Source: Herbaspirillum huttiense
Lineage (GTDB): Bacteria; Pseudomonadota; Gammaproteobacteria; Burkholderiales; Burkholderiaceae_D
Reading direction: 5' to 3'
Assembly: GCF_004367745.1 (NCBI RefSeq)
Contig: NZ_CP037993.1
Location: 4,774,001 to 4,838,000 of the forward strand
DNA length: 64,000 bases
Both the position numbers and the translations under genes were made by a program. The notes below the pieces were generated by a model. The model was not told the origin of the DNA. It was given only the letters and a program-made list of their open reading frames with translations, and made no database searches. How positions within the stretch are numbered: the first letter of the stretch is position 1; every line of letters begins with the position of its first letter. Below, piece after piece: positions 53,536 to 62,834 of this stretch.

Positions 53536-54408
53536 TCAGGGGGAATTTGGCTTGCGGGAGGCTGGCTTCTTGTTTTGCCGGGATTGTACAACAGCCGTCC
53601 GGGCAGGCGCGCTCGTATTTTCCGCACGCTTGGGCGCTTTCTTGACCGGTGGCTTCTTCGGCGCCGTCTTGGCCCCCTTGGCCGACTTGGGAGCGCCAGC
53701 AGGCTTGGCTTTGACGCCTGCCTTGGGCTTGGGGGCAACTGTCTTATTTTCGCTACGCTTGGGGGCCTTCTCGGGCTTGGGCGGCTTGGCGGGCTTCAAC
53801 AGCGGTTCCTGCTCAGCCAGGCCACCGGCCAGGGCGTTGCCGACGGCATGCTTGAATTGCTCCTGCAACACATTCCACCAGGCATTGGGATTGGCGATGG
53901 CGGACTGGAAATCCGGCGCCGGCGGAGCACTGCCCTCGGCTTCTGCAGCAGGCTCGGCATCGGCCTGCGGCGCAGCGGCTTGCTCCTCTGCAACTTCAGG
54001 CACGGAAGCAGGCTCTTCCTCTTCTTCAGGCGTTTCTTCGGGCTGGGCACCTGCTCCCGGCCACATCGGGAAACCGAAGGGGAAAGCCGGGGCCGCGCTG
54101 CCCTCTTCCTCCGCCGGGGCCTCGGCCTGGGGCGTGCCGCGCGACGCCATGATCTCGCTCATGGCCTGCAGGGTGGAGAGCGTGGCGCTCTGCACTTCCA
54201 GGGTCTGGATGGTGGCCTTGAGCATGTTCAGGTTCAGCTCCAGCCAGGAGGCCACGGTCTTCAGGTCGCTGATCTTCTTGTTGATGTCCTCCACCGACAG
54301 CGAAGGCGTGGCCATGGCGGGGGCGCCCATGCTGCTCCACATCTTCTTCATGAAATCGATGGTATCGGCTACCGAGCCTGCGCCCGGCATCTGCTCATGG
54401 TTCAACAT
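53536..54408 (-). CDS. phaM: PhaM-like polyhydroxyalkanoate granule regulatory protein
   Basis: A 290-residue protein of three parts: a helical N-terminus (residues 1-95, including VADTIDFMKKMWSSMG and LSVEDINKKISDLKTVASWLELNL), an acidic Glu/Pro/Ala-rich linker to ~170, a short ANPNAWWNVLQEQFKHAV block, and a Lys/Pro/Ala-rich tail that resembles histone H1. In Cupriavidus PhaM binds PHA synthase at granules and DNA through such a tail. The identity rests on architecture and the N-terminal block. It is followed downstream by the di-iron gene. Confidence 0.8.
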   Translation of the reverse strand: MLNHEQMPGAGSVADTIDFMKKMWSSMGAPAMATPSLSVEDINKKISDLKTVASWLELNLNMLKATIQTLEVQSATLSTLQAMSEIMASRGTPQAEAPAEEEGSAAPAFPFGFPMWPGAGAQPEETPEEEEEPASVPEVAEEQAAAPQADAEPAAEAEGSAPPAPDFQSAIANPNAWWNVLQEQFKHAVGNALAGGLAEQEPLLKPAKPPKPEKAPKRSENKTVAPKPKAGVKAKPAGAPKSAKGAKTAPKKPPVKKAPKRAENTSAPARTAVVQSRQNKKPASRKPNSP

Positions 54409-54437
54409 TGATCGCTCCTCTTGTTGTGGTGTCGTGC

Positions 54438-55742
54438 TCAGCGTGGCGGGCGCTGCATCCGGCAGGTGCTCGGCAGTGCGGTCTGCTCGGCCGGGATGAA
54501 GCGCTCGGTACGGAATCCGAAGCCGCTGCCCTCATTGTCGAAGCGGATGCCGCCACTGTCGGCGCGCTGCATCTGCATCAGGTAGAGCGGCTGGATCAGC
54601 TGGTGATCCTCGGCCCGCAAGGTCGCCTCGTGGAAGGCGTTCTGATAATGCGCGCCTTCCAATGCATATGCAACCGCCTTGGGATCGGTGCTCCTGGCTT
54701 TCTCGATGGCCTTGACCAGCATGTCGATCATCACCTGCATGCGCAGGTAGAGGTAATCGTCCTTGGGCTGCGGATAGCGCTTGCGGAATTCCTGGTAGTA
54801 GGCGTCGCTGGGCGAGCCCGGATTGCCGCCCGCATTGGGATGCCATTCCGCCACCGCGCGCACCACGCCCACCCCCGCGTCCCCAATGGCCGCAGGCGCG
54901 CCCAGGCTGTTGGCATAGAAGGTGTAGAACTTGGCCTTGAAGCCGGCATCGCGTGCGGCCTTCACCAGCAGCGTCAGGTCATTGCCCCAGTTGCCGGTGA
55001 TGACGGCGTCGGCCCCGGCGCTGCGCATCTTGGCGATGTAAGGCGCAAAATCCTTGATCTTGCCGATGGGATGCAGCTCGTCGCCGACGATGGCGATATC
55101 GGGCCGCTTGGCCGTGATCTGCTCGCGCGCGGCCTTGGCGACCTGGCGGCCGAAGCTGTAATCCTGGCCGATCAGGTAGACCTTCTTGGTCGCCGGATCA
55201 GCCTTGATGGCTTCGGTCAGGGCCTGCATGCGCATGTCGGCACTGGCATCGAAACGGAAATGCCAGAAGCTGCATTTCTCGTTGGTCAGCGTAGGATCGA
55301 CCGCCGAATAATTCAGGAACAACACGCGCCGGTCGGGCTCGCGCTGGTTGTGCTTGTTGACCGCATCGATCAAGGCCGCAGCCACGGCCGAGCTGTTGCC
55401 CTCGATCAGGAAGGGGATGCGCTCGTCGGTCAACTGGCGGAACTGCACCAGCGAATCCTCCACGCCCAGCTTGTTGTCGAAGGTGGAGAGCTGCAGCAGG
55501 TGCTTGCCGTCGGGCAGATTCACGCCGCCGCGCGCATTGACGCGCTCGATGGCGTAGCTGATGTTGCGCACCACCGCTTCACCGGCATTGGCGAAGGGAC
55601 CGGAGAGGCCATCGATCATGCCGATGCGCACCGGCGGCAAGGGCGCGGCAACGCTGCAAACAGGGGTGGAAACGGCGGCCAGCGCCAGCAGGGCGGCCGG
55701 GAACATGCGCAGGGGCAGGCGGGAAGACAGGGACAGGTTCAT
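54438..55742 (-). CDS. Liv-type ABC substrate-binding protein (orphan)
   Basis: A 434-residue exported protein: signal peptide of about 33 residues ending VCSVAA, then a type I binding fold with RIGMIDGLSGPFANAGEAVVRNISYAIE and VYLIGQDYSFGRQVAKAA. No permease or ATPase is adjacent, so it either uses a transporter elsewhere or has a sensory role. The ATG at 55742 was chosen over 55775, whose ATG lies inside a TACAAT box, and over an in-frame frame extension that runs into the divergent gene. Confidence 0.82.
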   Translation of the reverse strand: MNLSLSSRLPLRMFPAALLALAAVSTPVCSVAAPLPPVRIGMIDGLSGPFANAGEAVVRNISYAIERVNARGGVNLPDGKHLLQLSTFDNKLGVEDSLVQFRQLTDERIPFLIEGNSSAVAAALIDAVNKHNQREPDRRVLFLNYSAVDPTLTNEKCSFWHFRFDASADMRMQALTEAIKADPATKKVYLIGQDYSFGRQVAKAAREQITAKRPDIAIVGDELHPIGKIKDFAPYIAKMRSAGADAVITGNWGNDLTLLVKAARDAGFKAKFYTFYANSLGAPAAIGDAGVGVVRAVAEWHPNAGGNPGSPSDAYYQEFRKRYPQPKDDYLYLRMQVMIDMLVKAIEKARSTDPKAVAYALEGAHYQNAFHEATLRAEDHQLIQPLYLMQMQRADSGGIRFDNEGSGFGFRTERFIPAEQTALPSTCRMQRPPR

Positions 55743-55852
55743 CGATTCTGCAAGAGACAGCGGCAAAACCCGCATTGTACGTTGTTTGAAATGGCCCTCC
55801 TTTGCCCTGCGCCCCCACGACGCTCCTTGCATGATCCGATACACTGGCGGGC

Positions 55853-56998
55853 ATGAGCGAAGTTTCCCGTCCCACCCGGCGCTGGCCGCGCCTGTTGATC
55901 CTGATTGCATCGAGCCTGGCACTGCACGCCGCGCTGGTGGACTGGGGCCGGCGCCAGATCGTGATGCCGGCCCAGACGCAGGAACAGGCCATCACGGTGG
56001 AACTGCGCCCGGTGCCGCCGCCGGAGCAGCCGGTGGCACTGCCAACACCCAAACCGGTACCACCGAAGACGGCCAAATCGTCCACTCCCGCCAGTCGCCC
56101 GGCACCACAGCCACGGCGCGCACCCGAGCCCTCCGTCGAACCGCCAGACGAGCCTATCCGCGAGACCGTGGAACGCATCACCACGCCTGCCCCGGAAGCG
56201 CCGCAAACGGCAGCTGCGCCCTCCCCTGCGCAAACTGCCGGCCCGGCCTCGCCAGGCAGCGGACAGGGCAGCGGCACCGCCAGCACCGCGACCGGCAGCG
56301 GCGATGTGCCCGAGGCCGCCACCGGCAAGCAATACCAGACCAGCGCCCCGCCCAGCGTGCTGCTGGAATACGACGTCACCGGTACCAAGGACCAGCAGCC
56401 GGCCTACGGCCGTGGCAGCATCGCCTGGCACAACGAGGGCGATCACTACAAGGTGGAAGGCAAGGCCAAGGCGCTGTTCTTCACGCTTCTCAATTTCACC
56501 AGCGTGGGCGAGCTTGATGCCTGGGGCGTGTCGCCCGAGCTCTACACGGAACAGAAGGGCTTCAAGTCGGCCACCAACACCCATTTCAATCGCGAACGCA
56601 ACGTCGTCAGCTTTTCCGCCTCCACCACCAGCTACCCGCGCCGGGGCGGCGAGCAGGACCGCGCCAGCCTGATCTGGCAACTGGCCGCCATCGGCCGGGG
56701 CGATCCGGGCCAGCTCCAGCCGGGCGCAGTGATCGACCTGTTCGTGGCCGGCGTGCGCGATGGCGAAATCTGGCGCGTGCAGGTGTTGGGCCAGGAAAGC
56801 CTGACGCTGCCCGTCGGCACCGTCCAGACCTGGCATGTGGTGCGCCAGCCCAAGCCCGGCTCCTATGACGACCGCGTCGATATCTGGCTGGCCCCGCAGC
56901 ATGAGTGGTATCCGGTGCGGGTGCGCTATACCGACCTGCGGCCCAATGGCGACTACACCCAACTGGACCTGTCGGGCCTCAAACCGGTGGACCAGTAA
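55853..56998 (+). CDS. DUF3108 protein with N-terminal anchor and Pro-rich linker (TonB-like)
   Basis: A 381-residue protein: one membrane anchor (residues ~14-30), a Pro/Thr-rich linker to ~155, and a C-terminal DUF3108 domain with FNRERN, GGEQDR and DIWLAPQHEWYPVR. The arrangement resembles TonB, with an inner-membrane anchor and a long periplasmic linker, but the C-terminal domain is DUF3108, not TonB. The same conserved blocks occur in the next gene. Confidence 0.83.
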   Translation: MSEVSRPTRRWPRLLILIASSLALHAALVDWGRRQIVMPAQTQEQAITVELRPVPPPEQPVALPTPKPVPPKTAKSSTPASRPAPQPRRAPEPSVEPPDEPIRETVERITTPAPEAPQTAAAPSPAQTAGPASPGSGQGSGTASTATGSGDVPEAATGKQYQTSAPPSVLLEYDVTGTKDQQPAYGRGSIAWHNEGDHYKVEGKAKALFFTLLNFTSVGELDAWGVSPELYTEQKGFKSATNTHFNRERNVVSFSASTTSYPRRGGEQDRASLIWQLAAIGRGDPGQLQPGAVIDLFVAGVRDGEIWRVQVLGQESLTLPVGTVQTWHVVRQPKPGSYDDRVDIWLAPQHEWYPVRVRYTDLRPNGDYTQLDLSGLKPVDQ

Positions 56999-57156
56999 GA
57001 CCAGATCCTGCAAGGCCTGTCAAAATCGGAAACAATTGCGCACAATTACGCGCCCGGACGGCAGAACCGCCCTCCGGCATTTTGGTCGTATTCCTTCATA
57101 TGGCTCGGCATTGCCTCATCGCCGAGCCCCACAGAGACCAACACGAAGAGCTCGCC

Positions 57157-57927
57157 ATGACATTTCTTTCATATCGCCTCAAAACCACCCTCGTTGCGCT
57201 GCCGCTGGCCGCCCTGATCGCCAGTGCGCCCGCTCTGGCCGCCGACGGTCCGCATCCGGTGGACAAGCGCCCCTTCAACCTGCCGCCTTCGGCCGAGCTG
57301 CATTACGCCATCACCGCCAAGCAAAGCGGCCTCGATCTGAAGGGGGAAGGCCTGGTCAAGTGGACGCAGAGCAAGACCGCCTACAGCGTCAACACCGAAA
57401 CCCGCGCCATGCTGCTGGGCAAGATCCTGGAAACCAGCAGTGAAGGCAGCATCGACGCCTACGGCCTGGCCCCGTCGCGTTTCGTCGAAAAGCGCATGCG
57501 CCGCGAACCGACCACCACCACCTTCAATCGCGAACAGAACAAGATCACCTTCACCGAATCGGCCGAGAGCTTCCCGCTGCAGGGGGGCGAGCAGGACCGC
57601 ACCGGCATCACCTGGCAGTTCGTGGCGATTGCCCGCGCCAATGCCGCCAAGATGAAGCCGGGTTCGGAGTGGAATTTCTTCGTGGCCGGTCCGCGTGATG
57701 CCGAGCAGTGGACCTTCAAGGTGGTTGGCCGCGAAAAGATCAAGACCGCCCAGGGCGAGACCGAAGCGCTGCACCTGTTCCGCAATCCGCCCCCGGACGA
57801 CCAGGCCCAGAAACTCGACATCTGGCTGGCACCGAAGATGGAGTGGTATCCGGTGCGCCTGAAGTTCACCGATCCCAATGGCGACTATATCGAGCAGGTG
57901 CTGGATTCGGTCAAGAAAACCAACTAA
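57157..57927 (+). CDS. DUF3108 family periplasmic protein
   Basis: A 256-residue exported protein: signal peptide of about 28 residues ending PALA, then a single DUF3108 domain with TTTTFNREQNKITF, LQGGEQDRTGITWQFVAIAR and DIWLAPKMEWYPVRLKF. It is a paralogue of the preceding gene's C-terminal domain, arranged in tandem. The ATG at 57157 is used; the upstream in-frame ATG at 56905 lies inside the previous gene. Its function is unknown. Confidence 0.85.
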   Translation: MTFLSYRLKTTLVALPLAALIASAPALAADGPHPVDKRPFNLPPSAELHYAITAKQSGLDLKGEGLVKWTQSKTAYSVNTETRAMLLGKILETSSEGSIDAYGLAPSRFVEKRMRREPTTTTFNREQNKITFTESAESFPLQGGEQDRTGITWQFVAIARANAAKMKPGSEWNFFVAGPRDAEQWTFKVVGREKIKTAQGETEALHLFRNPPPDDQAQKLDIWLAPKMEWYPVRLKFTDPNGDYIEQVLDSVKKTN

Positions 57928-57945
57928 GCTTGCCGCTATTGCAGG

Positions 57946-57993
57946 CGCGGGGCCAGGCCGGCAGCGATGCCGCCTGGCCCCGCGTGCGTTTTT
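57946..57993 (+). terminator. Rho-independent terminator after the DUF3108 pair
   Basis: Perfect 13-base arms CGCGGGGCCAGGC (57946-57958) and complement (57972-57984) are followed by a TTTTT tract. Confidence 0.85.
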
Positions 57994-58047
57994 CGCCCCC
58001 ATCACGCGCCTGATTCCCCCGATTCCGATTACTTGTTGAGCCCGACC

Positions 58048-58797
58048 ATGTCCGCCATTCCCGCCACTCCCGCCATCGCCCCGACCCTCAGCACCCAGAG
58101 CGCCCTGGTGCTCTTCTCCGGCGGCCAGGATTCCACCACCTGCCTGGCCTGGGCGCTGTCCCGCTATCAACGGGTGGAGACCATCGGCTTCGACTACGGC
58201 CAGCGCCATGCCATCGAACTGGAAGTGCGTCCGGCCCTGCTGGAAAAGATGAAGGCCTTCTCGCCCGAATGGCAAGCGCGCCTGGGCGAGGATCACATGA
58301 TCGACCTGTCGCTGATCGGCAAGATTTCCGACACGGCCTTGACACGCGATGTCGCCATCGCCATGCAGGACAACGGCCTGCCCAATACCTTCGTGCCCGG
58401 CCGCAACCTGCTGTTCATGACCGTGGCCGCCACGCTGGCTTATCGCCGTGGCTTGAACGTGCTGGTCGGCGGCATGTGCGAGACCGATTTTTCCGGTTAT
58501 CCCGATTGCCGCGACGACACCATGAAGGCGCTGCAAGTGGCGCTCAACCTGGGCATGGCCACGCAACTGAAGGTGGAAACCCCGCTGATGTGGATCGACA
58601 AGGCCGAGACCTGGTCCCTGGCCGAATCGCTGGGCGGTAGCGCGCTGGTGGACCTGATCCGCGCCGACACCCACACCTGCTACCTGGGCGAACGCGGCCA
58701 GCTGCATGACTGGGGCCATGGCTGCGGCAAGTGCCCGGCCTGCGAACTGCGCGCCCGTGGCTATCAACAGTACGCGGCACGCAAAAGCGCCAGGTAA
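58048..58797 (+). CDS. queC: 7-cyano-7-deazaguanine synthase QueC
   Basis: A 249-residue enzyme that makes preQ0 from 7-carboxy-7-deazaguanine with ATP and ammonia for queuosine synthesis. It has an ATP-loop [10 protein letters not shown] near residue 23, the GYDYGQRH-type block [21 protein letters not shown], and zinc ligands in CYLGE and HGCGKCPAC near the C-terminus. The ATG at 58048 starts ~15 residues before the conserved domain. Confidence 0.95.
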   Translation: MSAIPATPAIAPTLSTQSALVLFSGGQDSTTCLAWALSRYQRVETIGFDYGQRHAIELEVRPALLEKMKAFSPEWQARLGEDHMIDLSLIGKISDTALTRDVAIAMQDNGLPNTFVPGRNLLFMTVAATLAYRRGLNVLVGGMCETDFSGYPDCRDDTMKALQVALNLGMATQLKVETPLMWIDKAETWSLAESLGGSALVDLIRADTHTCYLGERGQLHDWGHGCGKCPACELRARGYQQYAARKSAR

Positions 58798-58835
58798 TCG
58801 GGCACAATAGGCTCACCATTCCAAGAGCGAGCCTC

Positions 58836-60023
58836 ATGCCCCAAGCCCGCACCACCCTTCTGCTCGCCCGCAGCGCCGCCGCCTTGCTGGTGCTGCTGGC
58901 CAGCGCCGAGATCGGCCGCCGCATCGCCGACCTGCCCAGCCTGCCCGCGCTGGTCGACCTGCAATTCGACCTGACCCCGCGCAGCCAGAGCTTCAAGGTA
59001 TTCGAGGACAACCCGATTGCACGATCCTCGCATCCACAGCCGCTGCCCACCGCGCTGCGCCCGCTCAACATTGATGTGCCCTGGAAAGACGGCAAGCGCC
59101 TGCCGCTGATCGATTTCATCAAGGGCACGGCGGCGCACGCCTTTGTGGTGATCCAGGATGGCAGCGTGGTCTATGAGCGCTACATCGATGGCTACGATGC
59201 CAATTCGCGCTTCACTTCCTTCTCGGTGGCCAAGTCCTTCGTCTCGGCGCTGACCGGTGTGGCGCTGAAACAGGGCAAGATCCGATCGCTCAATGATCCC
59301 ATTGGCCGCTATCTGAAACCCGATGAGATTTCCCCGGCTTACGCCAACATCACCATCGGCCAGTTGCTGGACATGCGCTCCGGCATCGATGTCGATGAAA
59401 ACTACGGCGGGTCGCTCGCCTCGCCGGTGGTGCGCATGTTCGTCAGCACCGACCTGCAGCGTTTCATCGCCCGCCGCAGTGGTTTGCGCTTTGCACCGGG
59501 TTCTCGCTTCGAATATCGCAGCGTCGATACGCTGATCCTGTCGCGGGTGCTGGCGCGCGCCACCGGCATGCGCCTGTCCGACTTCGCCCAGCAGGCGCTG
59601 TGGGAGCCGCTGGGGATGGAGCAGGACGCCAGCTGGAGCGTGGACAGCCGCCAGCATGGCGTGGAGAAGGCCTTCTGCTGCCTCAATACCACGGCGCGCG
59701 ACTTCGCCCGCCTCGGTTTGCTCTATCTGCATGGCGGCCGCATCGGCGAGCAGCAGATCGTCAGCCCGGCCTGGGCCGCCGAGCCGCGTCAGCCGGTCAA
59801 CAACGGCAATGCGCTGGATTATCGCGATGGCTGGTGGATCCCGCCGGGCAATGCCAATGACCGCGACTTCTCGGCCATCGGCGTGTTCGGCCAGTACATC
59901 TACGTCAACCCGGCCACGCGCACGGTCATCGTCAAACTCAGCGACTACGGCACGGAGCAGGATGAAGTGCTGACCATGCTGGCCATGCGCAGCATCAGTC
60001 ATGTGGTGTCGGGCAAGGAGTAA
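58836..60023 (+). CDS. Serine hydrolase of the class C beta-lactamase fold
   Basis: A 395-residue exported or membrane-anchored protein: a hydrophobic N-terminus near residues 8-24, then a beta-lactamase-like domain with the catalytic Ser in SVAK at residues 130-133 (S-x-x-K), a Tyr-type second motif (FEYRSVDTLILSRVL) and a WWIPPGN-containing C-terminal part. This resembles 6-aminohexanoate-dimer hydrolase and esterase-type members more than resistance enzymes. The ATG at 58836 gives the signal-like start. It is followed by a terminator. Confidence 0.85.
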   Translation: MPQARTTLLLARSAAALLVLLASAEIGRRIADLPSLPALVDLQFDLTPRSQSFKVFEDNPIARSSHPQPLPTALRPLNIDVPWKDGKRLPLIDFIKGTAAHAFVVIQDGSVVYERYIDGYDANSRFTSFSVAKSFVSALTGVALKQGKIRSLNDPIGRYLKPDEISPAYANITIGQLLDMRSGIDVDENYGGSLASPVVRMFVSTDLQRFIARRSGLRFAPGSRFEYRSVDTLILSRVLARATGMRLSDFAQQALWEPLGMEQDASWSVDSRQHGVEKAFCCLNTTARDFARLGLLYLHGGRIGEQQIVSPAWAAEPRQPVNNGNALDYRDGWWIPPGNANDRDFSAIGVFGQYIYVNPATRTVIVKLSDYGTEQDEVLTMLAMRSISHVVSGKE

Positions 60024-60054
60024 GCTGGCCTGCCGCATACCGATGGCCATGAAA

Positions 60055-60088
60055 AAAACCGCCTGTCTTGCAACAGGCGGTTTTCGTT
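60055..60088 (+). terminator. Rho-independent terminator after the serine hydrolase
   Basis: Perfect 12-base arms AAAACCGCCTGT / ACAGGCGGTTTT with a six-base loop, between convergent genes; the flanking A and T runs allow termination from either side. Confidence 0.9.
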
Positions 60089-60115
60089 TGAAGCGGCGAT
60101 CAACGGAAAAAATTT

Positions 60116-60133
60116 AAATGATATAAATCGTTT
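60116..60133. repeat. 18-bp AT-rich quasi-palindrome (copy 2, inverted)
   Basis: AAATGATATAAATCGTTT is the reverse complement of the site at 34094-34111 with one mismatch. It lies between a terminator and the end of mrcA. Confidence 0.6.
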
Positions 60134-60166
60134 ATATTTTTTGATCCGTTCATCGAAAATCAGAAA

Positions 60167-62563
60167 TCAGAACAGCTCGTTCTTCATCTGCGTCTTGGCT
60201 TTTTCTTCTTCCGGCGTCAGTCCACCGCGATCGCCCATGCCCAAGTCACGCACCATGGCGCTGGGCGGGAACTCGGCATAGTAGTACTCGCCGCCCGATT
60301 CGATCACGCCATCCGGTACCTTGCGGTCCACGTTGGGCACATCCTTGAGCGCCTTGGACATGTAGCTGATCCACACCGGCAGGGCCAGGCCGCCACCGGT
60401 TTCGCGGTCGCCCAGGCTCTTGGGCTGGTCATAGCCAATCCACGCGATCGCGGTCAGGCCCGGTTGATAGCCGGCGAACCAGGCATCCATGGAATCGTTG
60501 GTGGTACCGGTCTTGCCGGCCAGGTCGGTGCGCTTCAGCGACAAGGCCTTGACGGCGGTGCCATGGCGTACCACGTCGCGCAGCATGCTGTCCATGATGA
60601 AGGCATTGCGGGCATCGATGACGCGATTGGATTCATCCTCGGCGGTAGCCGGCTTGGCCTGCGAGAGGACTTCGCCGTTGCTGTCGGTGACCTTGGTGAT
60701 CAGGTAGGGATTGATCTTGTAGCCGCCGTTGGCAAACACCGAATACGCGCCCACCATCTGCAGCGGCGTGACGTTGCCCGCGCCCAGCGCCAGGGTCAGG
60801 TAGGGCGGGTTCTTGTCGGCATCGAAACCGAAGCGGGTGATGTATTCCTGCGCATACTTCACGCCGACGCGCTCCAGGATGCGGATGGACACCAGGTTGA
60901 TCGACTTCTGCAAGGCGCGGCGCATCGAGATCGGGCCTTCGAACTTGCCGCCGTAGTTCTTCGGCTGCCACACCTGGCCACCGGTCTGGGTGAAGGTCAG
61001 CGGCGCATCATTGATGATGGTGGCCGGCGACAGGCCCTTTTCCAGCGAAGACGAATAGATGAAGGGCTTGAACGACGAACCTGGCTGGCGCCACGCCTGC
61101 GTGACGTGGTTGAACTTGTTGCGGTTGAAGTCGAAGCCGCCGACCAGCGAGCGGATCGCGCCATCGCGCGAGTTCACCGAGACGAAGGCCGATTCCACTT
61201 CCGGCATCTGGGTGATGATCCAGCTGTTGCCATCCTGGAACACGCGGATGATGGCGCCACGGCGGATCTTCTTCTGCGGCGGTGCCTTGTCCGACAGCAG
61301 GTTGGCACCGAAGCCCAGGCCGGCACCGGAGATGCTGATCTCTTCGCCGGTCGAGAGCATGGCGGTGATTTCCTTGGGCTTGGCCTCCAGCACCACGGCG
61401 GCGACCATGTCGTCGGAGTCGGGATGGTCGGCCAGTTCCACTTCGACCGCATCTTCCACCACTTCCTTGGTGGCCTTCTCCGGCAGCTCCATGTAGCCTT
61501 CCGGACCGCGATAGCCATGGCGGCGCTCATAGTCGATGATGCCGCGGCGCAGGGCGATGTAGGCGGCGTCCTGGTCGGCCTTGGTGATGGTGGTGAAGAC
61601 GTTCAGGCCGCGCGTGTAGGTCTCGTCCTTGTATTGCGCATAGACCAGCTGGCGCGCCATTTCGGCCACGTATTCGGCGTGCATGCCAAAGGCCGAGCTG
61701 TCGCCCTTGACGCGCAGTTCCTCATCCTTGGCTTCCTGATACTGGGCCTCGGTGATGTAGCCCAGCTGCCGCATGCGCAGCAGGATGTACTGCTGGCGGG
61801 CGTGCGCGCGCTTGGGATTGACCACCGGGTTGTAGGCCGAGGGGGCCTTGGGCAGCCCGGCCAGCATGGCTGCTTCGGCGATGGTGAGGTCCTTCAGTTG
61901 CTTGCCGAAATAGATCTGGGCGGCCGAGGCGAAGCCATAGGCGCGCTGGCCCAGATAGATCTGGTTCATGTAGACCTCAAGGATCTGGTCCTTGGTGAGG
62001 TTGTTCTCGATTTTCCAGGCCAGCGGGATCTCGTAGAAGAACTTGCGCGTGGCCTTCTGCAGGAAGGTCGGCTCGTTGCTGGTCAGGAAGAAGTTGCGCG
62101 CCACCTGCTGCGTGATGGTGGAAGCACCGCCGCCGCCGCCGGACAGGTTGGAGAAGGTGGCGCGGGCGATACCCTGGTAGTCGACACCACCGTGTTCGTA
62201 GAAACGGTCATCCTCGATGGCCAGCACGGCCTTCTTCATGATGTCCGGGATGTCCTTGAAGTGGACCAGGTTGCGGCGCTCCTCGCCGAATTCGCCGATC
62301 AGCACGCCATCGGCGGAGAAGATGCGCAGCGGGATCTTGGGGCGATAGTCGGTCAGCGTATCGAGGTCGGGCAGCTTGGGATAGGTCAGGGCGACGATGA
62401 AGGTCACGCCCAGCAGCACCATCACCACCAGGCCCAGCACGGTACCGAACAAACCCAGGAGGATGCGCAGCGACCAGTGCATGCGCTTGCGGGGCGCTTT
62501 TTCTGCGGGGGCATCCGCCGATGCCGGTTTGGGTTGATCGCCGCCGTTGGAAGATGAAGACAT
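60167..62563 (-). CDS. mrcA: Penicillin-binding protein 1A (bifunctional peptidoglycan synthase)
   Basis: A 798-residue inner-membrane enzyme with an N-terminal membrane anchor (residues ~30-55). The GT51 transglycosylase domain contains EDDRFYEHGGVDYQGIARA and QQVARNFFL; a connecting domain follows; the transpeptidase domain has the catalytic Ser in GSSFKPFIYSS (SxxK) and KTGTTND (KTG). It polymerises and cross-links peptidoglycan. It is divergent from pilM, a conserved arrangement in Beta- and Gammaproteobacteria. Confidence 0.96.
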   Translation of the reverse strand: MSSSSNGGDQPKPASADAPAEKAPRKRMHWSLRILLGLFGTVLGLVVMVLLGVTFIVALTYPKLPDLDTLTDYRPKIPLRIFSADGVLIGEFGEERRNLVHFKDIPDIMKKAVLAIEDDRFYEHGGVDYQGIARATFSNLSGGGGGASTITQQVARNFFLTSNEPTFLQKATRKFFYEIPLAWKIENNLTKDQILEVYMNQIYLGQRAYGFASAAQIYFGKQLKDLTIAEAAMLAGLPKAPSAYNPVVNPKRAHARQQYILLRMRQLGYITEAQYQEAKDEELRVKGDSSAFGMHAEYVAEMARQLVYAQYKDETYTRGLNVFTTITKADQDAAYIALRRGIIDYERRHGYRGPEGYMELPEKATKEVVEDAVEVELADHPDSDDMVAAVVLEAKPKEITAMLSTGEEISISGAGLGFGANLLSDKAPPQKKIRRGAIIRVFQDGNSWIITQMPEVESAFVSVNSRDGAIRSLVGGFDFNRNKFNHVTQAWRQPGSSFKPFIYSSSLEKGLSPATIINDAPLTFTQTGGQVWQPKNYGGKFEGPISMRRALQKSINLVSIRILERVGVKYAQEYITRFGFDADKNPPYLTLALGAGNVTPLQMVGAYSVFANGGYKINPYLITKVTDSNGEVLSQAKPATAEDESNRVIDARNAFIMDSMLRDVVRHGTAVKALSLKRTDLAGKTGTTNDSMDAWFAGYQPGLTAIAWIGYDQPKSLGDRETGGGLALPVWISYMSKALKDVPNVDRKVPDGVIESGGEYYYAEFPPSAMVRDLGMGDRGGLTPEEEKAKTQMKNELF

Positions 62564-62834
62564 TCGAATTAAGCGTTAAAGCAGGCCGAAGCAGCAGGCC
62601 AGAGCCGGAGTGGAAGAAACAAGCCCGCATTATAGCGGCTCGCCCTGAGCCGCCGCGCGGCCGGGTGTTGCAAATAGACCAAAGGGCAGGAGGCCGGTTC
62701 CGGAGTGAGAGCGGGGAAGTGCGGCATTGAGTGCAAATTGCTGCAAATTGACGGGCATTCCTCAAGTTTCAGCGATTCCCGCCTGGCCGCGCAGACCGGA
62801 GAATCCGGGGTTTCCCTCCGCATGAGAACGGCAT
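62564..62834. other. Divergent region between mrcA and pilM
   Basis: A 271-base region without a gene. It contains a direct repeat TGCAAATTG (62732-62740 and 62742-62750) upstream of pilM. No promoter pair with convincing spacing was found for either gene. Confidence 0.5.

Noticed and set aside
58836..60023. Antibiotic-resistance class C beta-lactamase
   Set aside because: Has the SxxK fold but lacks convincing AmpC-type second and third motifs; closer to esterase or oligomer hydrolase relatives.
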